A stretch of 64,000 nucleotides of DNA from Teichococcus oryzae (GCF_008386565.1 NZ_VUKA01000005.1:124001-188000); one strand, 5' to 3'. Counted from the first letter of the stretch, positions 33,466 through 41,796 are shown. Notes: generated by a model from the sequence alone, not told the origin. Numbers and translations: made by a program.

Positions 33466-34268
33466 TCGGACCGACGCTCCGCACCGCGGCCCTGCAACTC
33501 CTCGTCGTGCTGCTGTGCACGGCGATGCTGGCGCCGATCATCATCGTCGTCATCGCCTCCTTCAGCGGCGACGGTTACCTGAAGTTCCCGCCCGACACGC
33601 TGTCGCTCCGCTGGTATGTCCGCTTCCTGGGCGATCCGCGCTGGCTGGCCTCGCTGTGGAACTCCTTCCTGATCGCGGCCATGACCTGCGTGCTGTCCAC
33701 GGTGCTCGGCTTCCTCGCCGCCTATGCCATGGCGCGCGGCACCTTCAGCATCCGCAAGACCATCACCGCGCTGCTGCTGATGCCGCTCATCGTGCCGCAT
33801 GTGGTGACGGCCATCGCGCTGTACTTCCTTTCCGCGCGCTTCGGGCTCATTGGATTCAAGCCCTGGATCGCGGTCGCGCACAGCGTGGTGGCCCTGCCCA
33901 TCGTGCTGGTCATCCTGCAATCGGCGCTGAAGGTGGTGGACCCCAATCTGGAGCGCGCGGCCATGATCTTCGGCTGCACGCGCATGGGGGTGTTCCGGCG
34001 GGTGGTGCTGCCGCTGGTGCTGCCGGGCGTGGTTTCGGCCATGCTCTTCTCCTTCCTCACCTCCTTCGACGAGCTGGTCATCTCGCTGTTCCTGGCCGGC
34101 ATCCGCGCCGAAACGCTGCCGGTGCGGATCTGGAACAGCCTGCTGCTGGAGGTGGAGCCCACCATCGCCGCCGTCAGCAGCCTGCTGATCGCGGTGACCT
34201 GCGCCGCGCTCCTGGTGGAATGGGGGGTGCGCCGCGCGCGGGAACGCACCCTGGCCACGCGGAACTGA
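33462..34268 (+). CDS. ABC transporter permease, PotC type
   Basis: This is the second permease of the importer, 268 residues. The N-terminal segment LLVVLLCTAMLAPIIIVVIASFS is followed by KFPPDTLSLRWYVRFLGDP, a hallmark of PotC-type proteins. The coupling loop is LERAAMIFGCTRMGVFRRVVLPLVLPG, and FDELVISLFLAG is also characteristic. It ends the operon; a large double stem structure follows at 34276-34322. Confidence 0.93.
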   Translation: MIGPTLRTAALQLLVVLLCTAMLAPIIIVVIASFSGDGYLKFPPDTLSLRWYVRFLGDPRWLASLWNSFLIAAMTCVLSTVLGFLAAYAMARGTFSIRKTITALLLMPLIVPHVVTAIALYFLSARFGLIGFKPWIAVAHSVVALPIVLVILQSALKVVDPNLERAAMIFGCTRMGVFRRVVLPLVLPGVVSAMLFSFLTSFDELVISLFLAGIRAETLPVRIWNSLLLEVEPTIAAVSSLLIAVTCAALLVEWGVRRARERTLATRN

Positions 34269-34275
34269 GGACCCC

Positions 34276-34322
34276 GCCGGGAAGCAGGATCTCCGCCGGA
34301 TCACGGCGGCAAGCTTCCCGGC
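34276..34322 (+). terminator. Nested double stem-loop after the ABC operon
   Basis: An outer perfect 10-bp stem (GCCGGGAAGC / GCTTCCCGGC) encloses an inner perfect 6-bp hairpin (CCGCCG-GATCA-CGGCGG). It lies 8 bp after the last permease stop. Without a U tract it may mark a Rho-dependent end or protect the 3' end. Confidence 0.55.
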
Positions 34323-34651
34323 CGCCGCGCCCTTTCCCCATGCGAAGCCAGGCTGCCGGCGCGGCCGTTCCGCCAGCCGCCGAGGCCCCGCCTGCCTCCC
34401 AGCCCGAAAAGCCGCTTGCCGCCGGATTCCCCTGACGGAGCGGGGCGCGCCCTGGCGCTGCCGGGCGGGACCCTGAAAATGGCTTCAACCGAAAGCGCAA
34501 CAATTACAGCGCGATAACGAACATCAACCAAAGGTGAGAAGTCCTACAGCAAACTTATGCAACTTTCGGATTGCCAGCCCCGGTTGCATCCGTTTTAAGT
34601 CTTCCTCAGCGATTCGTCTAAAAAACATCAACCAGTCCAGGGAAAGAGCTG
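34323..34651 (+). promoter_or_regulatory. Curli operon upstream region
   Basis: This spacer turns clearly AT-richer from about 34480 to 34640, as expected of a promoter region. It holds an inverted repeat, ATGCAAC (34557-34563) with GTTGCAT (34583-34589), separated by 19 bases. A 10-bp direct repeat, ACATCAACCA, occurs at 34521-34530 and 34625-34634. These are candidate regulator sites for csgF and the genes after it. I could not assign -35 and -10 boxes with confidence. Confidence 0.5.
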
Positions 34652-35098
34652 ATGAGGATCCTGCTTGTGGCCGCCGCCATGGCCGTCTGCCTTCCGCTCC
34701 AGGCAGGAGCGCGTGACCTCGTCTACCAGCCGGTGAACCCCGCCTTTGGCGGCAACCCGCTGAATGGCAGCTATCTGCTCGGCCTCGCGGGGGCCAACAA
34801 CTTCCGTTACACGGAAAGCCCGGAAGCCAAGAAGGAGAGGGCGCAGCAGGACGCGCTCTTTGGCGGCACCGATCCCGCGGCGCAGTTCGAGCGGCAGATC
34901 ACCTCCAGCCTGCTGAGCCAGATCGCGGCAACCGTCGGGCAGCAGATCCTGGGCGAGAACGCGCGCGACAGCGGCACCTTCAGCGTCGGCGGCACCAGCG
35001 TGCAGTTCAACCGCATCGGCGGCCAGATCAACATCGACATCACGGAAGCCACCACCGGCGGCCGCACCAACATCCAGATTCCCGTGCCGCAGTACTGA
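34652..35098 (+). CDS. csgF: Curli assembly protein CsgF
   Basis: CsgF caps the outer-membrane curli pore and links secretion to nucleation. It has 148 residues, close to the E. coli protein. After a signal peptide (LLVAAAMAVCLPLQAGA) the mature N-terminus LVYQPVNPAFGGNPLNGSYLLGLA is the conserved pore-binding segment, and the rest has AAQFERQITSSLLSQIA and GTSVQFNRIGGQINIDITE. It is the first gene of the curli operon, 11 bp before csgG. Confidence 0.93.
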   Translation: MRILLVAAAMAVCLPLQAGARDLVYQPVNPAFGGNPLNGSYLLGLAGANNFRYTESPEAKKERAQQDALFGGTDPAAQFERQITSSLLSQIAATVGQQILGENARDSGTFSVGGTSVQFNRIGGQINIDITEATTGGRTNIQIPVPQY

Positions 35099-35109
35099 GG
35101 CCCGCCGCA

Positions 35110-36045
35110 ATGTCGCTCCGCACCGCCCTCGCCCTGTCCGCCGCCCTTCTCGCCCTCGCCGGCTGCGGCACCGCCCCCGCCAGCATGATGGCCGAACGGC
35201 CCAGCCTGGGCGCCCGCCCGCATTCCACCAGCGAACTCCGCGCCCTGCCCGCCCCGCGCAACAGGCTGGATGTCGCCGTGTTCAACTTCCAGGACCAGAC
35301 CGGCCAGCACCGCCCCAACGAGAATTTCGCGGAATATTCCTTCGCGGTGACGCAGGGCGGCGCCAGCATCCTGATCAACGCCCTCAAGGAAGCGGGTGGC
35401 CCGGATCGCTGGTTCAACGTGCTGGAGCGCAACCGCCTGGCGGACCTGCTGCAGGAACGCCAGATCATCCGTGCCAACCGGTCCGAGCATCCCGGGCCGG
35501 ATGGCCAGCGCCTGCCGCCCGTGGCGCCCCTGCGCAATGCCGGCGTCATGCTGACGGGCGGGATCATCGGCTATGACAGCAATGTCCTGACCGGCGGCGT
35601 CGGCGCCAGCTTCCTGGGCATCGGCGGCAGCACCGATTACCGGCGCGACAACGTGTCCATCTATCTCCGCGCCGTGAGCATCGCCACGGGCGAGGTGCTG
35701 GTCAGCGTCACCGCCGACAAGACCATCTATTCCGTCGGGCTGCAGGGCATGGCCAACCGCTATGTCGGCTGGAACAAGCTGCTGCAGATCGAGGCTGGCG
35801 TCACCACCAACGAGCCGCGCCAGCTCGCCGTCCGCCAGGCCATCGAGAAGGCGGTCCACGCCATGGTCCTGGAAGGCGCCGAGAAGGGCTACTGGGCCTT
35901 CGCCGACGAGGCGCGTGGCCAGGCCGTCATCCAGGAATACCTGGAAACGCGCGACGGAGAGGTTCCGGCACTGGCAGCCGCCGTGGCACCGCAGAGCGGG
36001 CCCGGCAGTGCCAGTGACGGCACGCGCCCCACGGGGCGCTTATGA
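35110..36045 (+). CDS. csgG: Curli secretion channel lipoprotein CsgG
   Basis: CsgG forms the nonameric outer-membrane pore for curli subunits. It has 311 residues, somewhat longer than the E. coli protein. The lipobox is LALAGC with Cys19. Family motifs include VAVFNFQDQTGQ, RWFNVLERNRLADLLQERQIIR, GVMLTGGIIGYDSNVLTGG, RRDNVSIYLRAVSIATGEVLVSVTADKTI and GYWAF. The C-terminal tail after about residue 285 is extra. A perfect 14-bp hairpin follows 4 nt after the stop, separating it from the curlin genes. Confidence 0.95.
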   Translation: MSLRTALALSAALLALAGCGTAPASMMAERPSLGARPHSTSELRALPAPRNRLDVAVFNFQDQTGQHRPNENFAEYSFAVTQGGASILINALKEAGGPDRWFNVLERNRLADLLQERQIIRANRSEHPGPDGQRLPPVAPLRNAGVMLTGGIIGYDSNVLTGGVGASFLGIGGSTDYRRDNVSIYLRAVSIATGEVLVSVTADKTIYSVGLQGMANRYVGWNKLLQIEAGVTTNEPRQLAVRQAIEKAVHAMVLEGAEKGYWAFADEARGQAVIQEYLETRDGEVPALAAAVAPQSGPGSASDGTRPTGRL

Positions 36046-36049
36046 GAAA

Positions 36050-36083
36050 CCGGCCATGGCGGGCTGCAACCCGCCATGGCCGG
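36050..36083 (+). promoter_or_regulatory. Perfect 14-bp intercistronic hairpin between csgG and curlin gene
   Basis: Arms CCGGCCATGGCGGG and CCCGCCATGGCCGG pair perfectly around a 6-base loop, starting 4 nt after the csgG stop. No U tract follows. It could attenuate read-through or act as an RNA-processing or stability element that sets different levels of channel and fibre protein. Confidence 0.65.
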
Positions 36084-36195
36084 GGGACGCGTCGCGGCGG
36101 GAGGATGCCCCTCCGACCGCGATGGATTTCCGGAGGCGGCAACCGCAGCCCCCGGGGTGCCTAGGCAGCAACCCACATCCATTCAGAGAAATAGC

Positions 36196-36912
36196 ATGCG
36201 CAAGCTCCTCCTCGCTACCGTCGCGACCTTCGCCCTGTCCGGCGCGGCTTTCGCCTCCGACAACAGCTCGGCCTTCATCGAGCAGGTCGGCGGCTACAAC
36301 AACACGGCCACCCAGGAACAACAGAACGCCAGCTTCTTCGGCATCAGCCTCAGCCACTCCAACAGCGCCTCGGCACGCCAGCTGCACTCGGACAACTCCG
36401 CGATCAGCCAGACGCAGAGCGGCTCGTTCCAGGATGCAAACGCGAAGCAGGAGGCATCCAGCCACTCCTACATCACCCAGACGCAGTCCGTTCGCAGCAA
36501 CACGGCCGACGCGTCGCAGAACAATGTGCGCTACGGCACGATCAGGCAGGAGCAGAAGGGCGGCCGTGACAATGAGGCCTGGGCGAGCCAGTCCCACAGC
36601 AACAACGTGACCATCGAGCAGAAGCAGGACGGCGGCGACAACCGGGCCGGCGCGCAGCAGTCCTGGACCAGCTACAGCACCATCATCCAGCACCAGAAGG
36701 GCGACTCCAATCAGGCCGATGCCGTTCAGGCGAACGTCGAGGGGAGCCTGATCCAGCAAATTCAGCACAACTCCAAGAACGTTGCCTACGCCAGCCAGAC
36801 TGCTAACGGCTCGTACAACACGGTTCTCCAGACGCAGTACGGCTACAACAACACCGCGACCGCCCTGCAGGTCGGCGGCACGAACAACCGCGCGGTGCAG
36901 AACCAGCGCTGA
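36196..36912 (+). CDS. Major curlin-repeat protein (CsgA-like)
   Basis: This is a 238-residue secreted amyloid subunit. A signal peptide (MRKLLLATVATFALSGAAFA) precedes about nine repeats of 22-23 residues with the curlin spacing: an Ile/Thr strand, QxQ, a turn with Asn, Ala, then Gln (for example YITQTQSVRSNTADASQNN, and TIEQKQDGGDNRAGAQQS). CsgA of E. coli has five repeats, so this would form a longer beta-solenoid. It follows csgG after a hairpin and precedes a second curlin protein. Confidence 0.9.
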   Translation: MRKLLLATVATFALSGAAFASDNSSAFIEQVGGYNNTATQEQQNASFFGISLSHSNSASARQLHSDNSAISQTQSGSFQDANAKQEASSHSYITQTQSVRSNTADASQNNVRYGTIRQEQKGGRDNEAWASQSHSNNVTIEQKQDGGDNRAGAQQSWTSYSTIIQHQKGDSNQADAVQANVEGSLIQQIQHNSKNVAYASQTANGSYNTVLQTQYGYNNTATALQVGGTNNRAVQNQR

Positions 36913-37031
36913 CGCTGATGGGGCCGCACCTCCAGCGGCCCCGGCTTTCCTCAGGGGCGGCAGCCATGCCGCCCCTGAGGTCCATTCCGGCCCGCCCTGG
37001 CATCCTGGCCGGCGCATCTCGGGGGACCATC

Positions 37032-37397
37032 ATGCGCAAGCTTCTCGCTCTGCTCGCTTCTTTCACGGCCGTGCCGGCCGCTGCCCAGGACAGCCTCGTC
37101 ACCACCGAGCAGGTTTCGCAACAGCGCCTGCTGGCCCGCGGCGGCGGCCATATCGCGGAAATCATCCAGGAAGGCTCCGGCAACCTCGCCGAGACGATTC
37201 AGTCCGGCACCGGAAACCGCGCCACGATCCGGCAGGACGGCGCCGGCAATTCCGCCGCCATCCGCCAGTCCGGCCACGGGCTTCGCGCCGATGCGGCGCA
37301 ATCGGGCGGCGTGCCCGGCATCGCCATCACCCAGTCCGGCCGTGCCGGCTCGATTCAGGTCCAGCAATTCGGGCGGGGAGGCGCCGGTGCGCGCTGA
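37032..37397 (+). CDS. Minor curlin-repeat protein (CsgB-like nucleator candidate)
   Basis: This is a 121-residue secreted protein. After the signal (MRKLLALLASFTAVPAAAQ) come short curlin-type repeats of about 11 residues, such as EIIQEGSGNLAETIQSGTGN, RATIRQDGAGNSAAIRQSGHG-like text and AITQSGRAGSIQVQQFG. The size and position suggest a CsgB-type nucleator, but the repeats alone cannot separate CsgA from CsgB. The end overlaps the next gene by 11 nt. Confidence 0.82.
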   Translation: MRKLLALLASFTAVPAAAQDSLVTTEQVSQQRLLARGGGHIAEIIQEGSGNLAETIQSGTGNRATIRQDGAGNSAAIRQSGHGLRADAAQSGGVPGIAITQSGRAGSIQVQQFGRGGAGAR

Positions 37398-38025
37398 TCC
37401 CGCCATTGTCTTCCTCATGGTGGCCCTGGCGACAGCGCCGGTTCTGGCGCAGCCATCGCTGCCCGGGCAGCCCGGCGTTCCCGCCGTGGCCTGTGGGCCA
37501 TCGAACAACGGCCCGGCCTGCCAATCCCTGCGACAGGCCGTGCCGGGCGGCGCCATTCCGGGCCTGGTCGCGCCCCGCCTGGCCGAGCCGCCGCCGTTGC
37601 GCCCGGTGATCCCGCGCGGGGCGGATGTTTCGCCGCAGCGCATCATGCCGCCCCGGGTCGCCATGCTGCTGCGGGACCGCCGTATCGACCCGCTGACCCG
37701 GGCCTATCTGGAGGATCTTGTCGGCAAGAGCCGCGCCAGCTGGACGGTGCAGGATCTGCAAACGGCCAGCCTGCTGCTGCCGACCTTGAGCGAACTGGGC
37801 CTGCCGCCGGCACTGCTGGGGGAAATCTATGTCGCGCTGGGCCTCGACCCGGCCAGCGTTTTCGAGCCGCAGCTGGGGATGGACTGGCAGGCGAGTTCCA
37901 CCGCGCTCGATCCCCGGCGCCGCCAGCCGCCCGGCGCCCGTTGCGTGCGGCTGCAGACCAGGGCCGCGGCCGACCCCGCCAGTGTCAGGATCCAGGATCT
38001 TCTGGACTGCAACGCGGACGGCTAG
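37387..38025 (+). CDS. Secreted protein of unknown function, last gene of the curli operon
   Basis: This 212-residue protein starts with GTG 37387 (GGGGAGG 5 nt upstream) and a signal-like segment (IVFLMVALATAPVLAQ). A proline-rich stretch (about residues 20-80) precedes a probable helical domain (RVAMLLRDRRIDPLTRAYLEDLVG, LQTASLLLPTLSELGLPPALL). Three cysteines are present near CGPSNNGPAC, with two more near the C-terminus. It does not resemble CsgE, CsgC or CsgD. Overlap with the curlin gene and a terminator after it place it in the operon. Confidence 0.72.
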   Translation: MRADPAIVFLMVALATAPVLAQPSLPGQPGVPAVACGPSNNGPACQSLRQAVPGGAIPGLVAPRLAEPPPLRPVIPRGADVSPQRIMPPRVAMLLRDRRIDPLTRAYLEDLVGKSRASWTVQDLQTASLLLPTLSELGLPPALLGEIYVALGLDPASVFEPQLGMDWQASSTALDPRRRQPPGARCVRLQTRAAADPASVRIQDLLDCNADG

Positions 38026-38062
38026 GCCAGGGGCCAAACCCCGCCGCCATGCCTATGCTAAT

Positions 38063-38101
38063 GCCGCCCGCCCCGGATCGGGGCAGGCGGCTTTCTGTTT
38101 T
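38063..38101 (+). terminator. Rho-independent terminator of the curli operon
   Basis: A 12-bp stem (GCCGCCCGCCCC with GGGGCAGGCGGC, one mismatch) and a 5-base loop are followed by TTTCTGTTTT. It starts 38 bp after the last curli-operon stop. It is the clearest intrinsic terminator in the window. Confidence 0.88.
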
Positions 38102-38159
38102 CAGTGCTGCATGACGTGGCGCAGGCCTTCGGATGAAGGCCTGGCCCTGCCGCCGCGGA

Positions 38160-39098
38160 TCAGCCGATCAGGTCGTCCGAGCGGCCTTCATTGAAGCCGA
38201 AGCTGATGTAATGCGCCGTCGCCGCATCCAGGTTGCCGGCGAAGGCCTGCTGCAGATCGGCATATTTCGAAAGATAGGCGGCCGCGTCGAACGAATCCCG
38301 CGCGCGCCCTTCATTGAAGCCATTGGTGATGAAGTGGACGGTGCCGCTCGCGTAATCGGCGCCGAAGGCCTGGATCAGGTCATCATGGGAGGCGATGTAT
38401 TCCAGGCCGTTGAAGCTGTTGACGGGCCGGCCTTCGAAACGGCCGCTCTGGATGTAGTGGGTGGAGCCGGCATTCGAATTCGCGCCGAAGGCCTGGATCA
38501 GGTCGTCATTGCTGGCGATATAGGTGAAGCTGTCGAAGGTGACGCTGCGGCCCTCGACAACGCCGGTGCGGACGTAATGGTTGATGCCGGCGCCGACATT
38601 GACGCCGAGCGCGTCGGAAAGGTCGGCATAGCTCGCGATATAGGCCAGCGGGTCGAAGCCGGCGGCGGCGCGGCCTTCGGCGGCGCCGATCTCGGCATAA
38701 TGCCACGCCCCGATCGCGGAATTGTCGCGGAAGGCGAGAGCCAGATCGGGATGCGTCGCGGTGTAGCGCTGCGGGCTGAAGGCCGGCACCGAGACCGGGA
38801 TCTGCGCGTCGCTGAAATCGAGGCGCTCAACATTCACCAGGTAGTCATAGGTGCCGGTCTGGAGGTCATCGACCACCACCACGCCACCAACGGTTGTGAC
38901 ATTGTACCGGCTGCTCGCGCCGTCGAAGAAGGCGATGTCGAAGCCCGGACCACCATCGATGAAGTCGAAGCCCCCGCCCCCATAGACGATCTCATTGCCG
39001 GCGCCGGCGTAAACGTCGTCATTTCCGGCTGTTCCGCGAAGGGTGCCGCCAGCCGCGCCAAAGATCTGCGAGGAAGCCGGTTGATAGGGGCGTGCCAT
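38160..39098 (-). CDS. Secreted repeat protein with RTX-like N-terminus
   Basis: This is a 312-residue protein. The N-terminal part has hemolysin-type calcium-binding sequence (RGTAGNDDVYAGAGNEIVYGG and GGFDFIDGGPGFDIAFFDG). From about residue 115 there are five repeats of about 47 residues with the pattern YIAS-DDL--AFG---HYI--G--EGR. No Sec signal is present, so type I secretion is likely. Its substrate-binding or adhesive role is unknown. It is convergent with the curli operon and transcribed from the spacer near 39100-39250. I chose ATG 39098. Confidence 0.8.
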   Translation of the reverse strand: MARPYQPASSQIFGAAGGTLRGTAGNDDVYAGAGNEIVYGGGGFDFIDGGPGFDIAFFDGASSRYNVTTVGGVVVVDDLQTGTYDYLVNVERLDFSDAQIPVSVPAFSPQRYTATHPDLALAFRDNSAIGAWHYAEIGAAEGRAAAGFDPLAYIASYADLSDALGVNVGAGINHYVRTGVVEGRSVTFDSFTYIASNDDLIQAFGANSNAGSTHYIQSGRFEGRPVNSFNGLEYIASHDDLIQAFGADYASGTVHFITNGFNEGRARDSFDAAAYLSKYADLQQAFAGNLDAATAHYISFGFNEGRSDDLIG

Positions 39099-39483
39099 GG
39101 GCGAGGTCCTGTTTTGATGCGCTGCCTTGCGAGAAGGCAACCAAGGCTATCAAATTTCATCACTTGTGCGAATCAACTGACAGTTATGTCCCTTGGTCCC
39201 CTTCCATCCGAATTTGCTTTGTTTTTCTGAAATTCTCCAGGGCGAAAAAACGGGCCGGGCACCTTATCATTCCGGCTCCCCAAGAAAAACCCGGGCGGCT
39301 GCGCCGCCGCGGCGATGCCTCCCGCATCCATGGAGGCGTTGCCCGCCCCTCCCGGCCCGCCGGAAGGGGGCGGGAATCGGGCATCTTCCCTTCGCGCACC
39401 GGGATGGCCCCATGCGCCTGCCCCGCTCCGGCTCGCGGGAGACCCCCCTCCCCGCCGGAGCAGGCTTCCGGCGGCCGGGAGGG
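39099..39483. other. Spacer between repeat-protein gene and tetR
   Basis: The part near 39100-39270 is AT-richer and should hold the promoter of the minus-strand repeat-protein gene; a small inverted repeat TGCCTT-GCGAG-AAGGCA lies at 39123-39139. The part near tetR has an 8-bp hairpin (CCGCCGGA / TCCGGCGG, 39452-39474). No gene was found. Confidence 0.5.
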
Positions 39484-40248
39484 TCAGTCCCGCGCCGGCG
39501 CGGGCAGGGATGCCTCCAGCCCGGCGATGATGCAGTTCACGAAAATCTCGAAGCTGCTGTCCATCGGCGCGCTGGCGCCATTCTGCCAGCGCAGGATAAA
39601 GGCGCGGTTCGCCAGGCGAGGCAGCAGCCGCACCAGATGCGGATAGCGCGCGGCATCGGCCCGCGCCAGGTTGGCCTGGATGCCGGCCTGCCAGGATGCC
39701 AGATCCTCCGTCGGCATGCGGGCCAGTTCCTGCGTCACGAAGCCCACCAGCGCCGCCTGGATGGCGTTGTAGGTTTCGCAAAGCCGCTCCTCCGGCACGC
39801 CCGCCTCCGCCAGCACGGACAGCACGGCCTCGACCAGCGCGAGGTCCGGCCGCAGGTTCGAGACGGCGTCGGCGCCGATCAGCGGCGCCGTGTTGGGATG
39901 CCGCCGCACCGCGTCGCGGAACCGGGTGAACAGGCTGCGCAGCCAGTCCTGCCAGGGCTGGCCGGGAATGCGCGGCGGCACGCTGTCCTGCAGCACCAGG
40001 GCGATCACCTCCGCCACCACGGCGTCGCGGTTGCCGACATGCCACACGATCACGCTGGCATTGACGCCGAGCGACCGGGCCAGCCCGCGCAGGCTGAAGG
40101 CGGCCAGCCCCTTGCCGTCGATCTCGGCCAGGGCGGCGGCCAGGATCGCTTCCCGGCTGAGCCCCACGGCGACCGGCGCGGCGCGGGCGCGGGACGGCGC
40201 GGATTGGCGTGACACTATCGTTCCTGGCCTTCCGACATTCCCGGGCAT
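39484..40248 (-). CDS. TetR-family transcriptional regulator
   Basis: This is a 254-residue repressor. The helix-turn-helix reads ILAAALAEIDGKGLAAFSLRGLARSLGVNASVIVWHVGNRDAVV, a TetR-type domain with a His in place of the common Tyr-Tyr pair. A longer C-terminal ligand domain follows. GAGG lies 5 nt before the ATG. It is divergent from a class III aminotransferase gene, with an inverted repeat between them, and probably regulates that gene. Confidence 0.9.
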   Translation of the reverse strand: MPGNVGRPGTIVSRQSAPSRARAAPVAVGLSREAILAAALAEIDGKGLAAFSLRGLARSLGVNASVIVWHVGNRDAVVAEVIALVLQDSVPPRIPGQPWQDWLRSLFTRFRDAVRRHPNTAPLIGADAVSNLRPDLALVEAVLSVLAEAGVPEERLCETYNAIQAALVGFVTQELARMPTEDLASWQAGIQANLARADAARYPHLVRLLPRLANRAFILRWQNGASAPMDSSFEIFVNCIIAGLEASLPAPARD

Positions 40249-40285
40249 GGCGACCTCATATCAACGCCGCCTTCCGCGAGGAAGC

Positions 40286-40306
40286 CTCTTGCGCAGCGCT
40301 CAAGAG
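40286..40306. promoter_or_regulatory. Inverted repeat between tetR and aminotransferase
   Basis: Perfect 6-bp arms, CTCTTG and CAAGAG, flank a 9-base spacer containing the palindromic core AGCGCT. Its place in the divergent promoter makes it the best TetR operator candidate. Confidence 0.55.
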
Positions 40307-40388
40307 TGCGTTCAACTCGATGCAGCCGGGCCGTATGCGCGACGAACGCCCATGGTCAAACAACAGGATGGGGAATGGGGGGCTTTCG

Positions 40389-41771
40389 ATGGATGGCGCG
40401 CGGGGTTCTTCCGGTATCGGCTTCGGCCTCCAGGCTTTCACGCGCCCGCCCGGCGCGTCGCCCCTGCCGCGCATCGCGCGGGGCGAGGGCATCTGGCTGA
40501 TCGACACCGAGGGCAACCGCTATCTCGACGCTTCCTCCGGGCCGGTCGCCAGCAATCTCGGCCATGGCCATCCCCGCATCCTGGCCGCGATGGAGGCGCA
40601 GGCGCGACAGGCGGTGTTCGCCTATCCCAGCCAGTTCGAAAGCGCGGCCAACCTGGAATTCGCCGAACGCCTCGCCCGCCTCGCCGGGCCGGGCTTCGAC
40701 CGCGCCTTTATCGTGTCCGGCGGGTCGGAAGCGGTGGAAAGCGCCATCAAATTCGCCCGGCAGCATGCTGTCGTCACCGGGCAGGCTTCGCGCTGGAAGG
40801 TGATCGGCCGGCAGCCCGGCTATCATGGCAATACGCTCGGCGCCCTCGCCGTGTCGGGCGACGAGCACGCGCATGAGATCTTCGGGCCGCTGATGCGCGC
40901 GGTGCCGCGCGTGCCCGCGCCGCTGGGCTACCGCCTGCCGCCCAATCACACGGTTGAAAGCCATGCGCGTGCCTGCGCCGCCGCGCTGGAGGAGGCGATC
41001 CTGCGCGAAGGGCCGGACACGGTGCTGGCCTTCATCATGGAGCCGGTGGGCGGCCTCGCGACCGGCGCGCTGGTGGCGCCGGATTCCTATTACGAGGCGG
41101 TGCGGCAGATCTGCACGCGCCATGGCGTGAAGCTGATCTTCGACGAGGTGATGAGTGGCGCCGGGCGCACCGGCCGCTTCCTGGCGGCCGATCACTGGCC
41201 GGCCGCGCGGCCCGACATCGCCGTGCTGGCCAAGGGATTGTCCGCCGGCTACGCGCCGCTCGGCGCCGCGCTGGTGTCGGAGGAGATGGTCCGGGTGGTG
41301 GCCGCGGCGGGCGGGTTCATGCATGGCTTCACCTACAACGCGCATGTGATGAGCTGCGCGGTCGGCGCCGCCGTGCTGCGGGAGGTCGAGGAAGCCGACC
41401 TGGTGGGCAACGCCGCCCGGATGGGCGATCTGCTGCGCCAGCGGCTGGAAGCCCTGGCCGCGAAGAGCCCCCTGATCGGCGACATCCGCGGCAAGGGGCT
41501 GCTGATGGCCGTGGAGCTGGTCGCCGACAAGCAAAGCAAGCAGATGATCCCGCTGGAGAAGGTGGCGCCGGAGCGGGTGAAGCAGCTCGCGCTGCGGCAC
41601 GGGCTGGCGCTTTATTGCCGCCGCACCTCGCGCGGGGCTTATGGCGACTGGCTGATGCTGTCTCCGCCATTGACCATCACGCCAGATGAGATCGACATCC
41701 TTGCGGAACGGCTTGGCGCCGTTCTGGATGACTATGCGTCCGAATTGCGGGCCGAAGGCGTACTCCGCTAG
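40389..41771 (+). CDS. Class III PLP-dependent aminotransferase
   Basis: This is a 460-residue omega-aminotransferase-like enzyme that moves an amino group from an amine or omega-amino acid to a 2-oxo acid. Visible features are FIVSGGSEAVESAIKFARQ, LIFDEVMSGAGRTG (the PLP aspartate) and the Schiff-base Lys282 in LAKGLSAGYAPLGA. The C-terminal KGLLMAVELV is also typical. ATG 40389 is chosen; the G-rich sequence before it is a weak ribosome site. It is divergent from tetR and 25 bp upstream of a peptide-type binding protein, so it may head the operon. Confidence 0.9.
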   Translation: MDGARGSSGIGFGLQAFTRPPGASPLPRIARGEGIWLIDTEGNRYLDASSGPVASNLGHGHPRILAAMEAQARQAVFAYPSQFESAANLEFAERLARLAGPGFDRAFIVSGGSEAVESAIKFARQHAVVTGQASRWKVIGRQPGYHGNTLGALAVSGDEHAHEIFGPLMRAVPRVPAPLGYRLPPNHTVESHARACAAALEEAILREGPDTVLAFIMEPVGGLATGALVAPDSYYEAVRQICTRHGVKLIFDEVMSGAGRTGRFLAADHWPAARPDIAVLAKGLSAGYAPLGAALVSEEMVRVVAAAGGFMHGFTYNAHVMSCAVGAAVLREVEEADLVGNAARMGDLLRQRLEALAAKSPLIGDIRGKGLLMAVELVADKQSKQMIPLEKVAPERVKQLALRHGLALYCRRTSRGAYGDWLMLSPPLTITPDEIDILAERLGAVLDDYASELRAEGVLR

Positions 41772-41796
41772 TCCCGCGCAGACAGGGGAACAGGCT

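Noticed and set aside
34560-34650. Sigma-70-like promoter before csgF
   Set aside because: TTGCAT near 34584 has no acceptable -10 box at 16-18 bp, so no promoter boxes were assigned.
36076-36195. Upstream in-frame start for the major curlin gene
   Set aside because: The 40 extra residues would precede a perfect signal peptide that begins at ATG 36196.
39452-39474. Hairpin after tetR considered as an intrinsic terminator
   Set aside because: The 8-bp stem is good, but no T tract follows on the tetR strand, so it is only mentioned in the spacer entry.
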